Shown here one piece after another: positions 10,572-22,910 of a stretch of DNA of 64,000 nucleotides. The notes beneath the pieces are model-generated. The model saw nothing but the letters and a program-made list of their open reading frames with translations, made no database searches and was not told the origin of the DNA. Numbering within the stretch: the first letter of the stretch is position 1; the number at the start of each line of letters is the position of its first letter. A program made the position numbers and the translations under genes. The DNA is from Tipula vernalis (Eukaryota; Arthropoda; Insecta; Diptera; Tipulidae): contig OY282558.1 in the NCBI GenBank assembly GCA_958295665.1, positions 63,848,789 to 63,912,788 on the forward strand, written 5' to 3'.

Positions 10572-11640
10572 TTAACTCATTTAAACTTCCATTCTTTCTT
10601 GTATTTCATGTTTATCGTAGTTTTAGATAATATGAAATACTTGTATGCTGCGGTAACACTGCACATTTGATTGTACAGCAGCTTATATAAACCAAATATA
10701 ACATTTATGGATGACACTAATGGATGATAAATGGAAGTAAATATAGATTTACAGTGTGGCGGCAAAAGAATCGACACAGCATTTTAATCCAGTTTTTCAA
10801 ATTACAAAAAGGCTTATATTAATTCCGTATATTAATTAGCCGCACCTCAGACATTTTGCTTCACAGTAAATATTAGCGACATCATTTGCACGGTAACGGA
10901 AACCTGTGTAGTGTAGTGAATTTGGAAATGATTCTATGGAGAAATCGTAGTGGCTTTGAAAACAATTACGTTTATATAAGGAAAACAATTATGAAAATAA
11001 AAAAAGGTACAAGATTTTTTTATATACGTTTGAATCATTGTTTTTATATCGTGTACATAAATCCACCATTCAAGTTTGCTAACCGTGTGTTCATGATGTT
11101 AGATGAAAGAATTAGAGAAAAAATTCCAAATACTACTATCACATTTTCTTCCACTCTCTTCTAAAGCTACGCTTTTGAAAATATGTAATGCCTGCTCTTA
11201 ATAGGAACAAATCGTTAAAAGACACAAAAAAATATTATTTACAGCCTCCTTTATTCATAATAACTTCACAAATTCCGTTCGGCATGAAATCACATATCAA
11301 GCTATTGAATTTAGAAAATTTTTATAAGCAAAATGCGGAAATGGCTATAACACCCTGTAAAAAAGCCCTACCCAGCATTTTGAAATTTTGGCAAGGATAA
11401 ATCACTATGACAAAGCTGCCCCAATGCTAAAAAATTACAAAAAAAATTTAGAAACATGGAATTTTGATGTACATTCATTTTCCCATTATTTGCGTTAAAA
11501 ACCGGAAGTACGTCACAACAATGTGGAAACTAACGATAATTAGCACAATTGGGCTAATGTACACCATAATTACTCACGAAATAGTTATACGTTGCTATTA
11601 CATCCCGTAATAAAAAATTTCAAATTTCAAATAATTGAAT
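10572..11640. other. Noncoding stretch
   Basis: Several open frames of 64-92 codons on both strands; none shows a recognizable domain or a splice context I can defend. Confidence 0.45.
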
Positions 11641-11651
11641 GAAATTTTATT

Positions 11652-11843
11652 TCAGCTTGTTTTTATTGCTGCACTAAGATTTCCTCGGTCTTCAAATTGT
11701 TCACCGTACTCATAAACATTCCGGGCTAACCAACCCCAAAGGTTTTCTAATAGGTTGACTACACGCGCTGTATAAATGGGGGCGTTATCCTACTGGAAAG
11801 TCCAATTTATGGGCCCAACAATATTTGAAAATTTCTTTCTTAT
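11652..11843 (-). pseudogene. Tc1-like transposase C-terminal relic
   Basis: The minus strand reads INWTFQ, an in-frame stop, then DNAPIYTA, and after an internal deletion ENLWGWLARNVYEYGEQF, ending at a stop (11652-11654). WTFQ-QDNAPIHTA holds the second catalytic Asp of the DDE domain in Tc1/mariner transposases, and ENLWG follows the DLNPI motif. The WPAQSPDLNPI stretch is lost, as is the N-terminal half. No terminal repeats were identified. It is a dead relic. Confidence 0.82.
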
Positions 11844-12149
11844 ATTCCTTTGTAAGATGTAGCAGTCATTTTTGTTGTTTGAAACTCTAGTTCAATAGTT
11901 TCATAATACCAAACCAGACGCGCGATTCTTAGTTTTCGAGTCGTAAAATCTGGTTAAAATCTGTATTACCATTAGACGAGGTTCAGCCATTCTCCTTGTA
12001 ATACAGATTGCCACACATTTAGAAAATCAAAAATTTAAAAAAACAAGGAGCGAGTTCACGCTCAACTCGCAAAAGTATTATGTAAAAACCTTTATGTATA
12101 AGTATCCAAAAAATCATTTCAAGCCTCTTCGAAAGGCCTGAGAAATCAA
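11844..12149. other. Noncoding stretch
   Basis: Possibly more of the decayed Tc1-like element, but nothing is assignable. Confidence 0.4.
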
Positions 12150-12626
12150 TGAGTACGTTTATGCTTAGGGTTCAACCTGGTTTGAACCTAGGTTATCTTT
12201 TACTATAAACGGAGTCGAGTCATCTTGTAGTTAACTCAACTCGACCTAAAAAATTTCTAGGGTCGAGTCGAGTTAACTCTAAAAACATTCACTATAAACG
12301 GAGTCGAGTCGAAAAATAAAAACAACAAAAAAATAATAATAAAAGACACCATTTTGATTTGTTACGTTAATTCGTGTACGAATCTTCGATTTTTGTGTGG
12401 CAATAAAACTTTGTTATTTTGTTTTTATAAAATTCAGAAAATAATACAAGAAAAACATATAAACATACGTTAGTAAATGATTTTTTTTTGACGTTTCTGA
12501 CTCGGTTTCAACCTAGTTTCGACTCGACTACGATTTGACTCTGCAGTATAAACGCTAAAAAAGATAACTACAAGATGATCCAAAGTTAACTAAAAGATGA
12601 CTCGACGCTGAGCATAAACGTACTCA
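12150..12626. mobile_element. MITE with TGAGTACGTTTATGCT ends
   Basis: TGAGTACGTTTATGCT (12150) is the reverse complement of AGCATAAACGTACTCA (ends 12626). Sub-terminal blocks are also inverted: AGTCATCTTGTAGTTA / TAACTACAAGATGAT, and GAGTCGAGT / ACTCGAC. ACTATAAACGGAGTCGAGTC occurs twice inside (about 12213 and 12290). It is about 477 bp and noncoding. Confidence 0.72.
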
Positions 12627-12889
12627 ATAATGCAGATAGACGGCTCATGAGTGTGAAGTTTGTTCGAAATTTGCCCTAACTTTTCTCACTTGAGAATGTG
12701 TTCGGTTAATAAAATTAAATCTCTCGTTATTATGAATTTTTTGCAAAATTTGAGATTTTTGTTATTATCTGTCTGTTGATATTGTCAAACTATAAAAAAT
12801 ATTTTATTAGATAAGCGAAAAAATAGAATCTGCTTATATATACAATATGAACAAAAACACCAAATCAACAAATTTGGTAGAAATGTCGT

Positions 12890-13270
12890 AACAGGCGTGG
12901 TCATTAGAAGTAGAGAAGTAGAGTTTTGGGAGATTCGCGAGCACTTATCGCATAGCGGTCGATTCATTAATGCGTTTTCTAAATTTTATGAAATTTTCAA
13001 AAATTTTCCATGACGCTATGTCGAATTATGGTCTTTAGAAGTAACCCTTATGGGAGATTCGCGAGTACTTATCGGATAGCGTTGGATTCGATGAAGTTTA
13101 CTCTACGATTCTTGAGAGTTTCGATGATTCGTTGAGGTTTTATTCTAGAGACCATAATTCGAGCTAGCGTAATGGAACATTTTCGAAACTCTCTCAAACC
13201 GTACGGAAAATTTCAACAAATCCAACGCTATGCAATAAGTGCAATGAATTTTTTCGAAACTTTCACTATC
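12890..13270. repeat. Overlapping inverted repeats
   Basis: 13003-13034 (TTCCATGACGCTATG...GAATTATGGTCT) is inverted at 13149-13180. A second overlapping pair carries GATAGCGTTGGATT (13075) and AATCCAACGCTAT (13220). The segment GGGAGATTCGCGAG is directly repeated at about 12929 and 13053. Confidence 0.55.
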
Positions 13271-13603
13271 GGTCTTATATGAGATAGGTAGGATGAGATA
13301 GAGCAGTTTATCCCTGCTTACGAACTCTCTCTTACTATATATTGAGATGGTGAGTGTTTTTAATAAAGTACTGTATACACTGCGCTTTCGACTACTAATT
13401 ACAATTTTTGTTAGCTTTTAACATTGAAAAATTACAATTTTCGATTTTTAAGGGTCGCACAATCAGTAATTACGAAATATTAAAAAGCTTTACATTTTGC
13501 CAAAAATTCATAAAAACGATATATTTTATTTATTTAATCAATACATTCTCAGACGTATAAAAATAGAACAACTTTAGGACAAACTCCGCGCCTGTCGACA
13601 ATT

Positions 13604-13678
13604 ACGTGAAGTTTATCCTAAGTTTGTCCCAAATTTGGTTTTTGTAATTTTAGGACAAAGTTTGGATAAACTTCACGT
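13604..13678. repeat. Short hairpin
   Basis: ACGTGAAGTTTATCC (13604) pairs with GGATAAACTTCACGT (ends 13678), with flanking GTTTGTCC / GGACAAAG also pairing. The loop is about 22 bp. There is no run of U or other sign of a terminator. Confidence 0.6.
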
Positions 13679-14069
13679 GAATGTTCGCTCAGTATTTAAA
13701 TTGTGTTACATTTTTGGTTTAAAAAGTCAATAAGTTATTCTATATTGGGTTTGGAGAAACACACAAACGACAAAATTTCAGTATAGCCATGTATCTATGA
13801 GCTTGAGCAAAGCTAATACTCGTACAGTAAGTACAGCAGTACACCATTCCTAATACACGGCAATCTTGTTGAGATTCCATATTTAGACTTTTGTGAATGG
13901 TCACAGCAAACCCAGTGAACAAAGCAAATTGGCCAGTTTTATAGACAAAGGCGCCATTTTGACTGTAAAATTATAACAGCTGGAAAGACGGTACCATGTC
14001 TTCCTGCGGCTTCTTCCTAGCGTGCATCATTAGAGAATGCCATTCGAATCTGTTTACGACTTTTATAAC

Positions 14070-14585
14070 GGGTGATCCATTAATTTTCGCAATTTAATTT
14101 GGCTCTAAATTCAAAGAGTAATGAATATTTTTCATAGCGGTTTGTTTTATTAGAAAGAGTATACATTGCCATTAAGTATGGAACACAATTTCATTCAAAT
14201 GATTTCCACGGCTGACTTTACAGTACCCAATTCTTTCAACCCAATTTTTCAGAACATTTCCGATTGTATGGGCTCCCATCTCATCAATGGCAACTTCGAT
14301 TTGATCTTTCAAGTCTTGGATAGTCTCTCAGTTTATTAGTCTCGGTTGATCCTAAATTGCATTTCATTTCTACTGAATTTTCCACATAAATTTCTTACAT
14401 TTTGGGTAGAAGACTCATTACTTTGAAAGTAAGTTTTCAATATTTCTCAATTTTGTTCAACCCCTAAACCAACCCCTCGTAAATATCAAACATTAATCTA
14501 ATTTTCTATCATAACACGATGACTTAAGTGTTGTCACACTCGAAATAACCTGTAGTTGAAATTGCAAACGCTAGATGGGCCACCC
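14070..14585 (-). mobile_element. Deleted Tc1/mariner-like element with transposase 3' end
   Basis: The left end GGGTGATCCATTAATTTTCG and the right end (reverse complement GGGTGGCCCATCTAGCG) are imperfect inverted repeats, each followed by GCAATTT nearby. TA dinucleotides sit a base or two outside both. The minus strand at about 14180-14320 reads the C-terminus of a DDE transposase of the kind that carries an N-terminal DUF4817 helix-turn-helix in insects (VLKNWVERIGYC, then RGNHLNEIVFHT). The rest of the gene is deleted. It is a non-autonomous relic. Confidence 0.68.
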
Positions 14586-15239
14586 TTTAGTTTTTGTTTT
14601 CTGTACTCCCCTCAAAACCAAACTCAACAACAGCATGAGCAATACTAAATAGCATACCGATTAATTTCAAAATTGTATTTTACAATAATAGATGCATTTT
14701 ATCAATGTATAAGTGTCATTTTCACAGCCCGCTAAGATTTATAATATTTAATACTTAAAGTATGCGTGTAATTCTGTTTGTTTCTAAGGTACTTCCATTT
14801 CACTTTTTTGAATCACTTACACGTTACACTACACATGGATAACTTTTTTGCCATTCCATTTTAATTCGACGGAAATTGTAATTCGTATTATACAGTGTGC
14901 AAGTTCGGTGTATTTTGTCTTCGTTTTAATCGTATGTATATAGGAATTTCGTTCGTACCGGATTTTCCGTTCCATTTTTTACAAGGAATTTTTGACTTAC
15001 CCTTGCTAAAGATGTTTTCACATCAAAAATTAACATTAAATGAAGCACGAGAGAAAGCAGATGAAGTGAGAAAGAGGGTTGCATAAGGTGGTTTTTTTCT
15101 ATCATCCTTTTACTGTACTTCTAGTACAAAATTACTTTTAAAATTGTGGTTGGTTCCATCGGGCTCGTCCAAACTATTACTTTTTTATTAGAAAAGAAAA
15201 CTTAGCATCATTTAGCACAATTAGTTAATACTCTTTTAA
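14586..15239. other. Noncoding stretch
   Basis: AT-rich; the open frame at 14895-15086 has no recognizable domain. Confidence 0.45.
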
Positions 15240-15480
15240 TGTTAATACCAAATTCATTGTGGTGGGAGATTTTAATCTCTCATCGATTGTAAACAGAATA
15301 TTGATAATCATCTGACCATATATGCAGCGAGAAGACAAACCTATCTCAATTTAACCACGTTATGAATATTCAAACAGAATTGTTGACCTTCCATTTCAAA
15401 TATTGAACTATTTACTTACTAAAAGTGATAGTTATCATCCACCTATCGCCGTCACAATTACTTTAAATATACAAGGCAAC
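15237..15480 (+). pseudogene. LINE apurinic-type endonuclease relic
   Basis: The plus frame reads NTKFIVVGDFNLSS at about 15246-15290. GDFN is the signature of the APE-like endonuclease domain of non-LTR retrotransposons. A decayed continuation with VDLPFQ and DSYHPPIAV (near 15380-15455) fits the later part of that domain. Stops and frameshifts occur throughout and no RT is attached. The fragment is short, so the family is not assigned. Confidence 0.55.
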
Positions 15481-18400
15481 GTTCTTACACTTACACGACT
15501 CACCACATAAATTTGCATACACTAGATTACCCTAAATTAGTGAGTGGGGGATGAATGAAAGTGCTAACGAGCAATACAGATGCTAACTTTTGGCCTCTGT
15601 AAATAAAAATAACTAAGTATTTATAGAATAGTTGGTATATTAATGTGGTTAGTATAAATGAAGTGGTAAATAATTAAATGAGCGGATCGAGTAAAAGGGG
15701 AAAAGTGCGGTTGTTAGTGGTAGATAAAGTAGAGACGCAACCCAAATGCACTGAGAAAAGCAGTACATTAAACGAAATGTCAGATTAGCTGTGTTATTGG
15801 GACAAAACACTGAATTGTTTTTTTTTTTGTTTTTTGAATTTTATTAAATTTATTATTTATCCAAATTACTATTAAATTTATTTAAATTAAATTAACTTTG
15901 GTGGGAAGTACACTACCGACAATTTGTGATATGCTTATTGTCACTGTTTGTAAATATTAGTGGAATTGTAGGTAAGTAGGGAATCGGCTGTGGTTTGTGT
16001 TGTTTTCTATATCTGAAAACAGACAAGCTGATTTTTTTTATTAGATGTGATTAAGTTTTCAGTTGGGTTAAAAATTGTGATGCTGTGGGATTACAATTTA
16101 GATGCCTAATTTAATTTATTTGTAAGGTGTTAGAAGCTGATTCTTAAATTAATAATTAATTTTGAAGCGAACCAGTTGGTTATTAAATAGTATGTTGTAA
16201 TCAAATAATCGATTACTTTGTTTTAGTTTAGAAACATCTCAGAAACCTGACCGGATTTCCGGAAACTTTAAGCATCCAATGTGTAGTTTAGAAATAGTGA
16301 CAAGCACTTCAGTTCGACCTTCATACTTTAGGAATTAATTAGCGTATTATGATTTTAATTTTGATTTTGGTTACTTGTAACTTAATTGTTATTCATTAAG
16401 AGAAAGTGTGCATCGCAAATCACACTAACTACTAACTAACTATAATATTAATTTGAGCTAAATTGTAATTTTAAGTTGCAACAGTGACCAGTATGGTGGA
16501 AATCATTCGAATAAGTAGTTGATACTAATTATGTTTGTTATGTTAGGTCGCCCCTGAGCTACTGTTTTATAAGCTTTAAGTTAAATTTAAATTAATTATG
16601 ACGATTATGATTTCCAGAATTGCACAGAAATCTGATTCAGCAAACTAATAAATATTATTTCATAATGCAGGTTTAATTTTTAATAAAATACATATATAAA
16701 GTTAGATATGAAATGTAACTAAGTATTGACTGTACTTAGGTGTCTGTAACCAGGTCAATTTTTATGATTATTAATTAAACCTTTCCAAATCCTCTTTATG
16801 ATGTGTGGGACAAGTTTTGGTCTTGCTTGTAGCTTGGTCGAAAACCGTAACTCTGTTTTTTCTGTCAAGTTAAATTTTAAAATTGGAAATGCTGGAACAA
16901 GCAGTTCAAGCAGTCATTTTTGCATCAATAAACTTTGACCTTTTCCACCAAGATTTTTTTTATGTCTTATACCAAAACAAAAAAAAAAAATAACAAAACA
17001 AATCGATCGTGCATTTTAATTGGAAAATAACAAATTCCAGGTAGAGTTCTCTAACAACGAAAATGATTACGTATATAACAAAAATCCGATTATAAATGAT
17101 AGGTTACTTGAGTTTGAGTTCTGAGAAAATAACAATCTACCCTATTTTGATTATGTAATTATTTTCCTTCTTTGTTAAAGTGTACCCGCTAATAGTACAA
17201 AACACAAAATTGGTTAGTTGCCGAAGGTAAATCACAAAAGAACTGCACCTCACTATAATATAAGGTACATAATATGGGTATATAATAGTCCCACCCACAA
17301 TACATCTGAAAACCCACGCGTTTTGCATACGTCTAATATAAAAATAAAAGCTTGATATAAACATGACTGCGGCATTTCTATAAATGTTTCCCAGTTATAT
17401 TATACGAAACCCTAATAAGGCTTAAAATTTTCAAAATATTTTGGTTAAAGTACGTCATTAATTTTCGCATATACGTAATGTACTGATTTGAAAACCATGT
17501 GTGGCAAAAATAAAAATTTTCAAATATTTATTTTAAATATTCAAAATGGTGAAGAAGACAAAAAAAAATGATTTCCGCTCCTAAAATTTTTGCGATGTAT
17601 CACACGCATTCGAATTGCAACTAAACATTTTTTTTTTTTTTGCCACCGGTGAGTGTTTCATAATCAGACAAGAGTTGCGCAATACTTCCGAATAAACAGA
17701 GTTTAACATAATCAGCTGATTAAATCACGTAACTAAGGCATAATTTATCGGAAAATATACTTACAATTATTTTAAAACAATTTAAATCAAATAAATGATT
17801 TTTCTGGAACTTTGTGTACGGTTTACGGTTGACCAGCCGCGCTGAATTAAAAGATTTTAGACAAAAAAAAAAACAAATTCACTGAATTATCCTTCTTTAT
17901 TAAATATTTTTTTATTTTTTATTTTTTTTTTTTCAAAATCAGGAAAACGAGACAAAAATCACAGACACTAACAATTTTTTTGTAACTTTTCTTTTTTACT
18001 TTTTTTTTTTTTTTTTGGTAGCTTTAGCAAACTTTTATAATCGTAAAATCGTGAATAATTTTTTTTGGTTTTGCAATAAGGGATGGCCTTTGTGGAGGAG
18101 ACGGGGTAGTACTCCTAATTCTCCGGAAGAACAGCAATAAATATATATTTAAGAAGTTTTATACAAAAACAAAATATTATTGCCCTCCGGAACACCTCCT
18201 TGGCCGTCCCTTTATCAATTTATTGGACGAAGGGAAACCGTTTTTTTTACTCTCTCGGGTTTGGTTTTTTTTTCGCTTTGTTAATGTGTTCTGTCTAAAC
18301 AATTAAAATCGGCACGGTATATATTTTCCAGGAGGATCAAGGAGTAATTTTTCCGTTTTTTGTTTTGTGTTTTATCGTGTGTTTTTAGGATGAATCTCGA

Positions 18401-19800
18401 TAAAATGGTGACTACTGTTTTTTTTTTGGTAACACACAAACTCTCACACACAAAACAAATTTTTATTAATAAGGGAAAACTTTTTTTAGGACAATTTCAA
18501 AAAAAAAAATTTTCCAAGATATATAAATTTTTCGCACACAATTTTCACCACAAGAAATAATAAAATATAAAATACAAGAACCGCACACACTAAATCTATT
18601 TCTAAACAATTCACACAGAACGAGTATTGAATTTAATTTTTCAGGGCGTTGTTAACTAGTTCGATGGCTGGCTATCGTTAAACTGACGAAGAGAAGAGCA
18701 AAATTTATACACAATGGAAATGATTTTTCCATGGGAAAACTAATATTAGTGAAAATGTATACACAAATGGCAAAATACACGCATATACAATATAAACAGA
18801 ATATAAGGGTTGATTTTTCCTACATTATGGCGAATGTGTGCGTGCACATTGATAAATGAAAAAAAAAAACGAGATGGATAGACATGGTCTGAGTCATTCG
18901 TGGCCCCATTTTTGAGTGCGATGGAATAGTAAGACTGATGTGAACATTTACCGGTTTTTTGTGTTTGATTGTGTTTAATACTGCAACGAGTTTTTTTTAT
19001 CCTTTTTTTTTTTTTACTTGCCAAAGGAATTAAAATGGGTATGGGGAGGTTTTACTAAGGAAACCACACACAAATTTAATTTTGCGACAGTTTGTGTCGA
19101 GACGTATCGGTATAAATACGAGTAGATTATACATTTAAACATTGTGGTGGCTTTATGTATGAAATATACAATTTGCTCTATTTCGTTAATGTATGTATGA
19201 TATATAGCGCGGCAGCGGTTATCAGTTGGAAAATCGATACATAGTTGCCAAATTTCTTTGTAGTAAGTAAGTTATTAGCACGACCAATATTTTGTTGTCG
19301 TTTTTTTTTTTTTTTTTTTTTTTTTTTAAGTGGCATAATATTAATTAAATGACAAACTTATTTGGGGGATGTGCGCCGGTATCAGATTGCATTTTGGTAA
19401 AATAATTTATTTTTGACTAGGAATTGGATAAATTTGATGGAGTGAGATTTTGTCACTTGCGTTTAATAATGTAAAATATAGTCTAGTTCCATTCCAGCTT
19501 GCCACGACCCAAATTTTATCAAAAAATCATTTTAGAAATCCATTTCCATTGTAATTGTCGAATTCCATCATAATCGATTAAGAAAACGGTTATATCCGAA
19601 CCTACCTGCAGCAGACAAAATAATGGAGATTCACAGGCCCATTTGCATCTATAACATCTCCAAGTCACAAATTACGACGAACGAGGCCGAACACCCACTG
19701 TCAGCCAGCATCAACGCGCTAACAAAACGTTTCGACGGCTGGGTGAAAAGGGAAAGGAAATCCCGGGACGACAATCGGGGAAGCTGCGGCGTCCGCGCAG
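15481..19800. other. Long AT-rich noncoding region with homopolymer tracts
   Basis: No gene recognized over 4.3 kb. It holds long T runs (for example 27 T at 19301-19327, and about 17900-18020) and A runs. An imperfect inverted pair lies at about 18078 (AAGGGATGGCC) and 18200 (GGCCGTCCCTTT). At 15808-15830, AACACTGAATTGTTTTTTTT repeats the terminal part of the foldback element at 7740-8469. Open frames here (17137, 18360, 18746) are low-complexity. Confidence 0.5.
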
Positions 19801-19835
19801 CAAAACTCGATCGGATTCACACGTCAGATCTTTCC

Positions 19836-20320
19836 CAAATTGCTGGTATCACTTTAAGTTCGGCACAGACGCCAAAAAATGCAACAAACCGTGTAAGTTC
19901 AAACAGGATCGGATTTCGCCCGGGGCGGAAAACCAATAGGCTTTTCACTCTTCGCGGCAAGTGACAGCAGCCATTCATGCCGCCTATTTGTAATCGAAAC
20001 GGTAACAAAACAGCAATTTCTCATCGATACGGGAGCCGAACTGTCCGTCGTACCCCCAACGTCATGAGAAAAACCAACAAAGTCAAATCTAAAATTATTC
20101 GCCGCAAATTCTACATCAATAGACACGTATGGCACGAAGGAATTGGTCTTAAATTTTTAACATGGAAGTTCTCAATCGCAAACATTGATAGATGCATCAT
20201 CAGAGCAGACTTCCTACTAAACTACGGTCTGCTAGTCGACGTTAAGGGCAAGAGGTTGGTCGACCCGTTGACTTCTCTGTCAATATCCGGAACCCCGTTG
20301 CTTTGCCCTCATATCAACTG
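19836..20320 (+). pseudogene. Gypsy 1 gag end and aspartic protease
   Basis: CWYHFKFGTDAKKCNKPC at about 19838-19892 is the atypical knuckle of this gypsy group. After a frame change, FLIDTGAELSVVPP (about 20010-20055) carries the protease DTG. After another frame change, RADFLLNYGLLVDV (about 20195-20245) corresponds to the late ADFL block of the protease. The frames do not connect, so no intact protein can be made. Confidence 0.82.
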
Positions 20321-21240
20321 ACAACAGTCAAATTGGACACTAATAACAGGGATCCCATAACAGCAATATGTACCCCGTTTGGTTTGTTTGAGTTCCTCCG
20401 TATGACGTTTGGATTGCGGAATGCGGCTCAAACATTCCAACGACTAATTCACTCAATTTTCCGCGACACGAAATTTACATTTCCGTACATTGACGACATT
20501 TTAGTCGCATCACGGAATCTAGACCAGCATATGGAACACTTAAAAATAGTGTTTCAACGCTTACAGGTCGCTGGCTTGTTGATAAACATGAGCAAATGCA
20601 TATTCGCTGAAAAACAGATAAGTTTCCTGGGATTCGAAATAGCAGCCGCGGGCATTCGTCCGGCCCAATCTCGGGTAGAAGCAATAACGAATTTCTCATG
20701 ACCAACAACCACTAAAGGCGTCCAGCGATTCTTAGGTATGTTAAACTATTATCGCATTTTCCTTCCCGGCGCGACTCAGGACCAAACAAAATTGTACGAG
20801 TTTCTCAAAGGCAAGAAGAAGAACAACAACAGCAACATCACTTGGTGCGACGACTCAAACCAAGCATTCGAGCACTGTAAAAGACGCCTAGAGGAAGCCG
20901 TTCAATTAGTTCACCCATCGTCGGAACACAAATTGGCGATCATGGTAGATGCATCAAATCAAGCGATCGGAGCGGTATTACAGCAGCAAACAACAAAGGG
21001 ATGGCAACCTCTAAGCTTCTTTTCACGAAAGCTCACAAAAAATTACAGCACGTACGACAGCCCGCGAATTTATCCTATACATCGACCACAAACCCCTCAC
21101 GTTTGCCCTGAATCAAAACCTGGAAAAAGCATCACCCCGACAGCGCAGGCATCTCGATCTGATAGCACAATTTACGACCAGTATACAGCACGTTTCCGGC
21201 AAGGATAATGTAGTAGCGGATGCTCTGTCTCGTGTCGATT
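20321..21240 (+). pseudogene. Gypsy 1 reverse transcriptase (C-terminal half) and RNase H
   Basis: Enters at TTPFGLFEF-like TPFGLFEFLRMTFGLRNAAQ (20370-20430), missing the RT fingers and first catalytic Asp. YIDDILVA (near 20487) is the YxDD box, followed by SFLGFEI. A TGA stop at 20699-20701 splits the frame, which resumes with FLGMLNYYR. RNase H begins with IMVDASNQAIGAVLQQ (near 20940), reaches SFFSRKL, and is broken by a frameshift near 21060. ALSRVDYS ends it near 21245. Confidence 0.87.
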
Positions 21241-21248
21241 ATTCGCGA

Positions 21249-22475
21249 ATGGCGGACGATCTCAAAGCACTGATGAAAAAAAACAACAGCCTAAAACTCG
21301 AGAAAATGCCAGTTTTCGAGACGGACAAATATTTGTACTGCGATGTTTCAACTGGTACTCCAAGGCCATACGTTCCCGAAGCATTTCGACGTCAGGTATT
21401 CGAAGTATTTCACAATGTATCGCATCCGGGGATACGAAGTTCAACCAAACTGATCAGGAGCAAGTTTGTGTGGCCAGCGCTCAACAAAGACGTACAGCAA
21501 TGGGCAAAATATTGCGCAAACTGTCAAAAGTGCAAAATTTCAAAACACGTGAAAATGCCGTGTGGTAACTATCTCATCGTTAGCCAACGGTTCTCCGAGA
21601 TACATATAGATATAGTCGGTCCGTTGGAACCGTCCGAAGGACAACGCTATTGTCTAACCATCATAGATCGATTCACTCGATGGCCAGAGGCCACTCCGAT
21701 GCCGAATATCAAGGCCCAAACCATCGCGGATACTCTGCTGAAAACATGGATTAGTTGGTTTGGAGTTCCATTGGTTATCGTCTCCGACAGAGGAACTCAG
21801 TTCGAATCAGAACTATTCTCCAGTCTGGCCAACCTAGTAGGGTTTCAACGCAAACGCACTATGGCCTATAACCCGGCATGCAAGACCCGCAGTGGACCAG
21901 ATCATTGCCACACATACTGTTAGGTTTGAGAACCGCTTTTCGGGACGATTTCGAGGCTACATCAGCTGAATTGGTGTACGGCGAGAAATTACGCCTGCCC
22001 GGAGATATGATACAGCCATCTGTTTATATTACAACTCAATAAATCAGGTTGTCTCACAAATTCAAGAATTTTTCAGGAATATCCAGCCGACAGCGCCATC
22101 ACGACACGTCAGCAAACCAAAAATCTTTGTCTTCAAGGATCTCGCGATGTGCTCACACGTACTAGTTCGTACGGATGCATTACGCAGGGCACTACATCCT
22201 CCGTACCAAGGTCTTTACGCGGTATTGCGCCGGTCGGAGAAATTTTGCACAGTCCTGGTGAAGGGCGTCGAGTCGATGGTGCGTATAGTGCAGACAAACA
22301 TCCCGACAATCCTTCTGTTCCAGAATCAAACGTACCAACAGGGCCAAACAACAAGAATGACTATGTTATAACAAAAAAACGGGTGACATTCAACCTGGAA
22401 AAGCCTTCAGAAAAGAAACCGGTTGCTACATCACGATCAGGGCGCAGCATCAAACTACCCTCTCGTTATGACTGA
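21249..22475 (+). pseudogene. Gypsy 1 integrase and C-terminal region
   Basis: The zinc-binding part reads FHNVSHPGIRSS and CANCQKCK. The catalytic core has HIDIVGPL (first Asp, near 21605), IIDRFTRWPEA, and IVSDRGTQF (second Asp, near 21780). The Glu segment after YNPAC is lost by a deletion/frameshift near 21880. LLGLRTAFR follows near 21920 in another frame. The tail carries VRTDALRRALHPPYQG (near 22165) and ends in SGRSIKLPSRYD at the stop 22473-22475. Confidence 0.87.
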
Positions 22476-22493
22476 TCGTTTCCTGCGTTCACT

Positions 22494-22507
22494 AAGGGTG
22501 GGGTAGT
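22494..22507 (+). promoter_or_regulatory. Polypurine tract of gypsy 1
   Basis: AAGGGTGGGGTAG lies directly before TGTGGCGG, the start of the LTR. It would serve as the plus-strand primer. Confidence 0.65.
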
Positions 22508-22910
22508 GTGGCGGTACAGAGTATCCGCTGGTAAAACAGAATCGCTTTCGGTTTTCGCCGTTCAAAGGGTCCGCTAATATCATAATCTGTTTGCAGTCCA
22601 GATATCGGCCTTGTCGCTTCTCTGTTTTTGACAGAAAGAAAGAGAGCAGCCATTATATATCCAAAAACGACCGCGAAAAGTAGCGTCTTAAGAATAAAAA
22701 TAAAATCATTTTTTGATCCGAGTAAAATCAGTTTTCGAGTTAAAACGAAATCGCTAACCGATTAAGCGTAATAATTGTAACGTTTTCTATTAAATATTAA
22801 TTAAACTAAATACAACTTTTGTAAGTGTAAAACAAACGCTTCGGCCGCCATTACAACGGCACGCCACTCATATACGGACGAGATTACGATCATCGACCAC
22901 CATCACCACA
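22508..22910 (+). repeat. 3' LTR of gypsy 1
   Basis: Starts TGTGGCGGTAC after the polypurine tract. The end is put at ATCACCACA (22910) because LTRs end in CA. The following GTTAAAATGTAAG resembles the GTTAATTAATGTAAG that follows the LTR of gypsy 2, so the true end may be a few bases later. No second copy exists in the window to confirm the length. Confidence 0.6.

Larger units (their letters stand above)
19810..22910 (+). mobile_element. Ty3/gypsy retrotransposon 1, 5'-truncated, with 3' LTR
   Basis: Order: gag zinc knuckle, protease, partial RT, RNase H, integrase, C-terminal domain, polypurine tract, 3' LTR. No 5' LTR is present upstream. The first half of the RT is deleted and there are several frameshifts, so it is dead. 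Its gag knuckle (CWYHFKFG...KKC...PC), protease (LIDTGAE) and C-terminus resemble those of gypsy 2 at 35764-40308, so the two belong to related families. Confidence 0.88.

Noticed and set aside
10352..10670. Two overlapping open frames
   Set aside because: They lie across the palindromic MITE and mirror each other's composition.
19623..20321. Two open frames of 113 codons or so before gypsy 1 RT
   Set aside because: They are out-of-frame readings of the gag knuckle and protease, which are readable in other frames.
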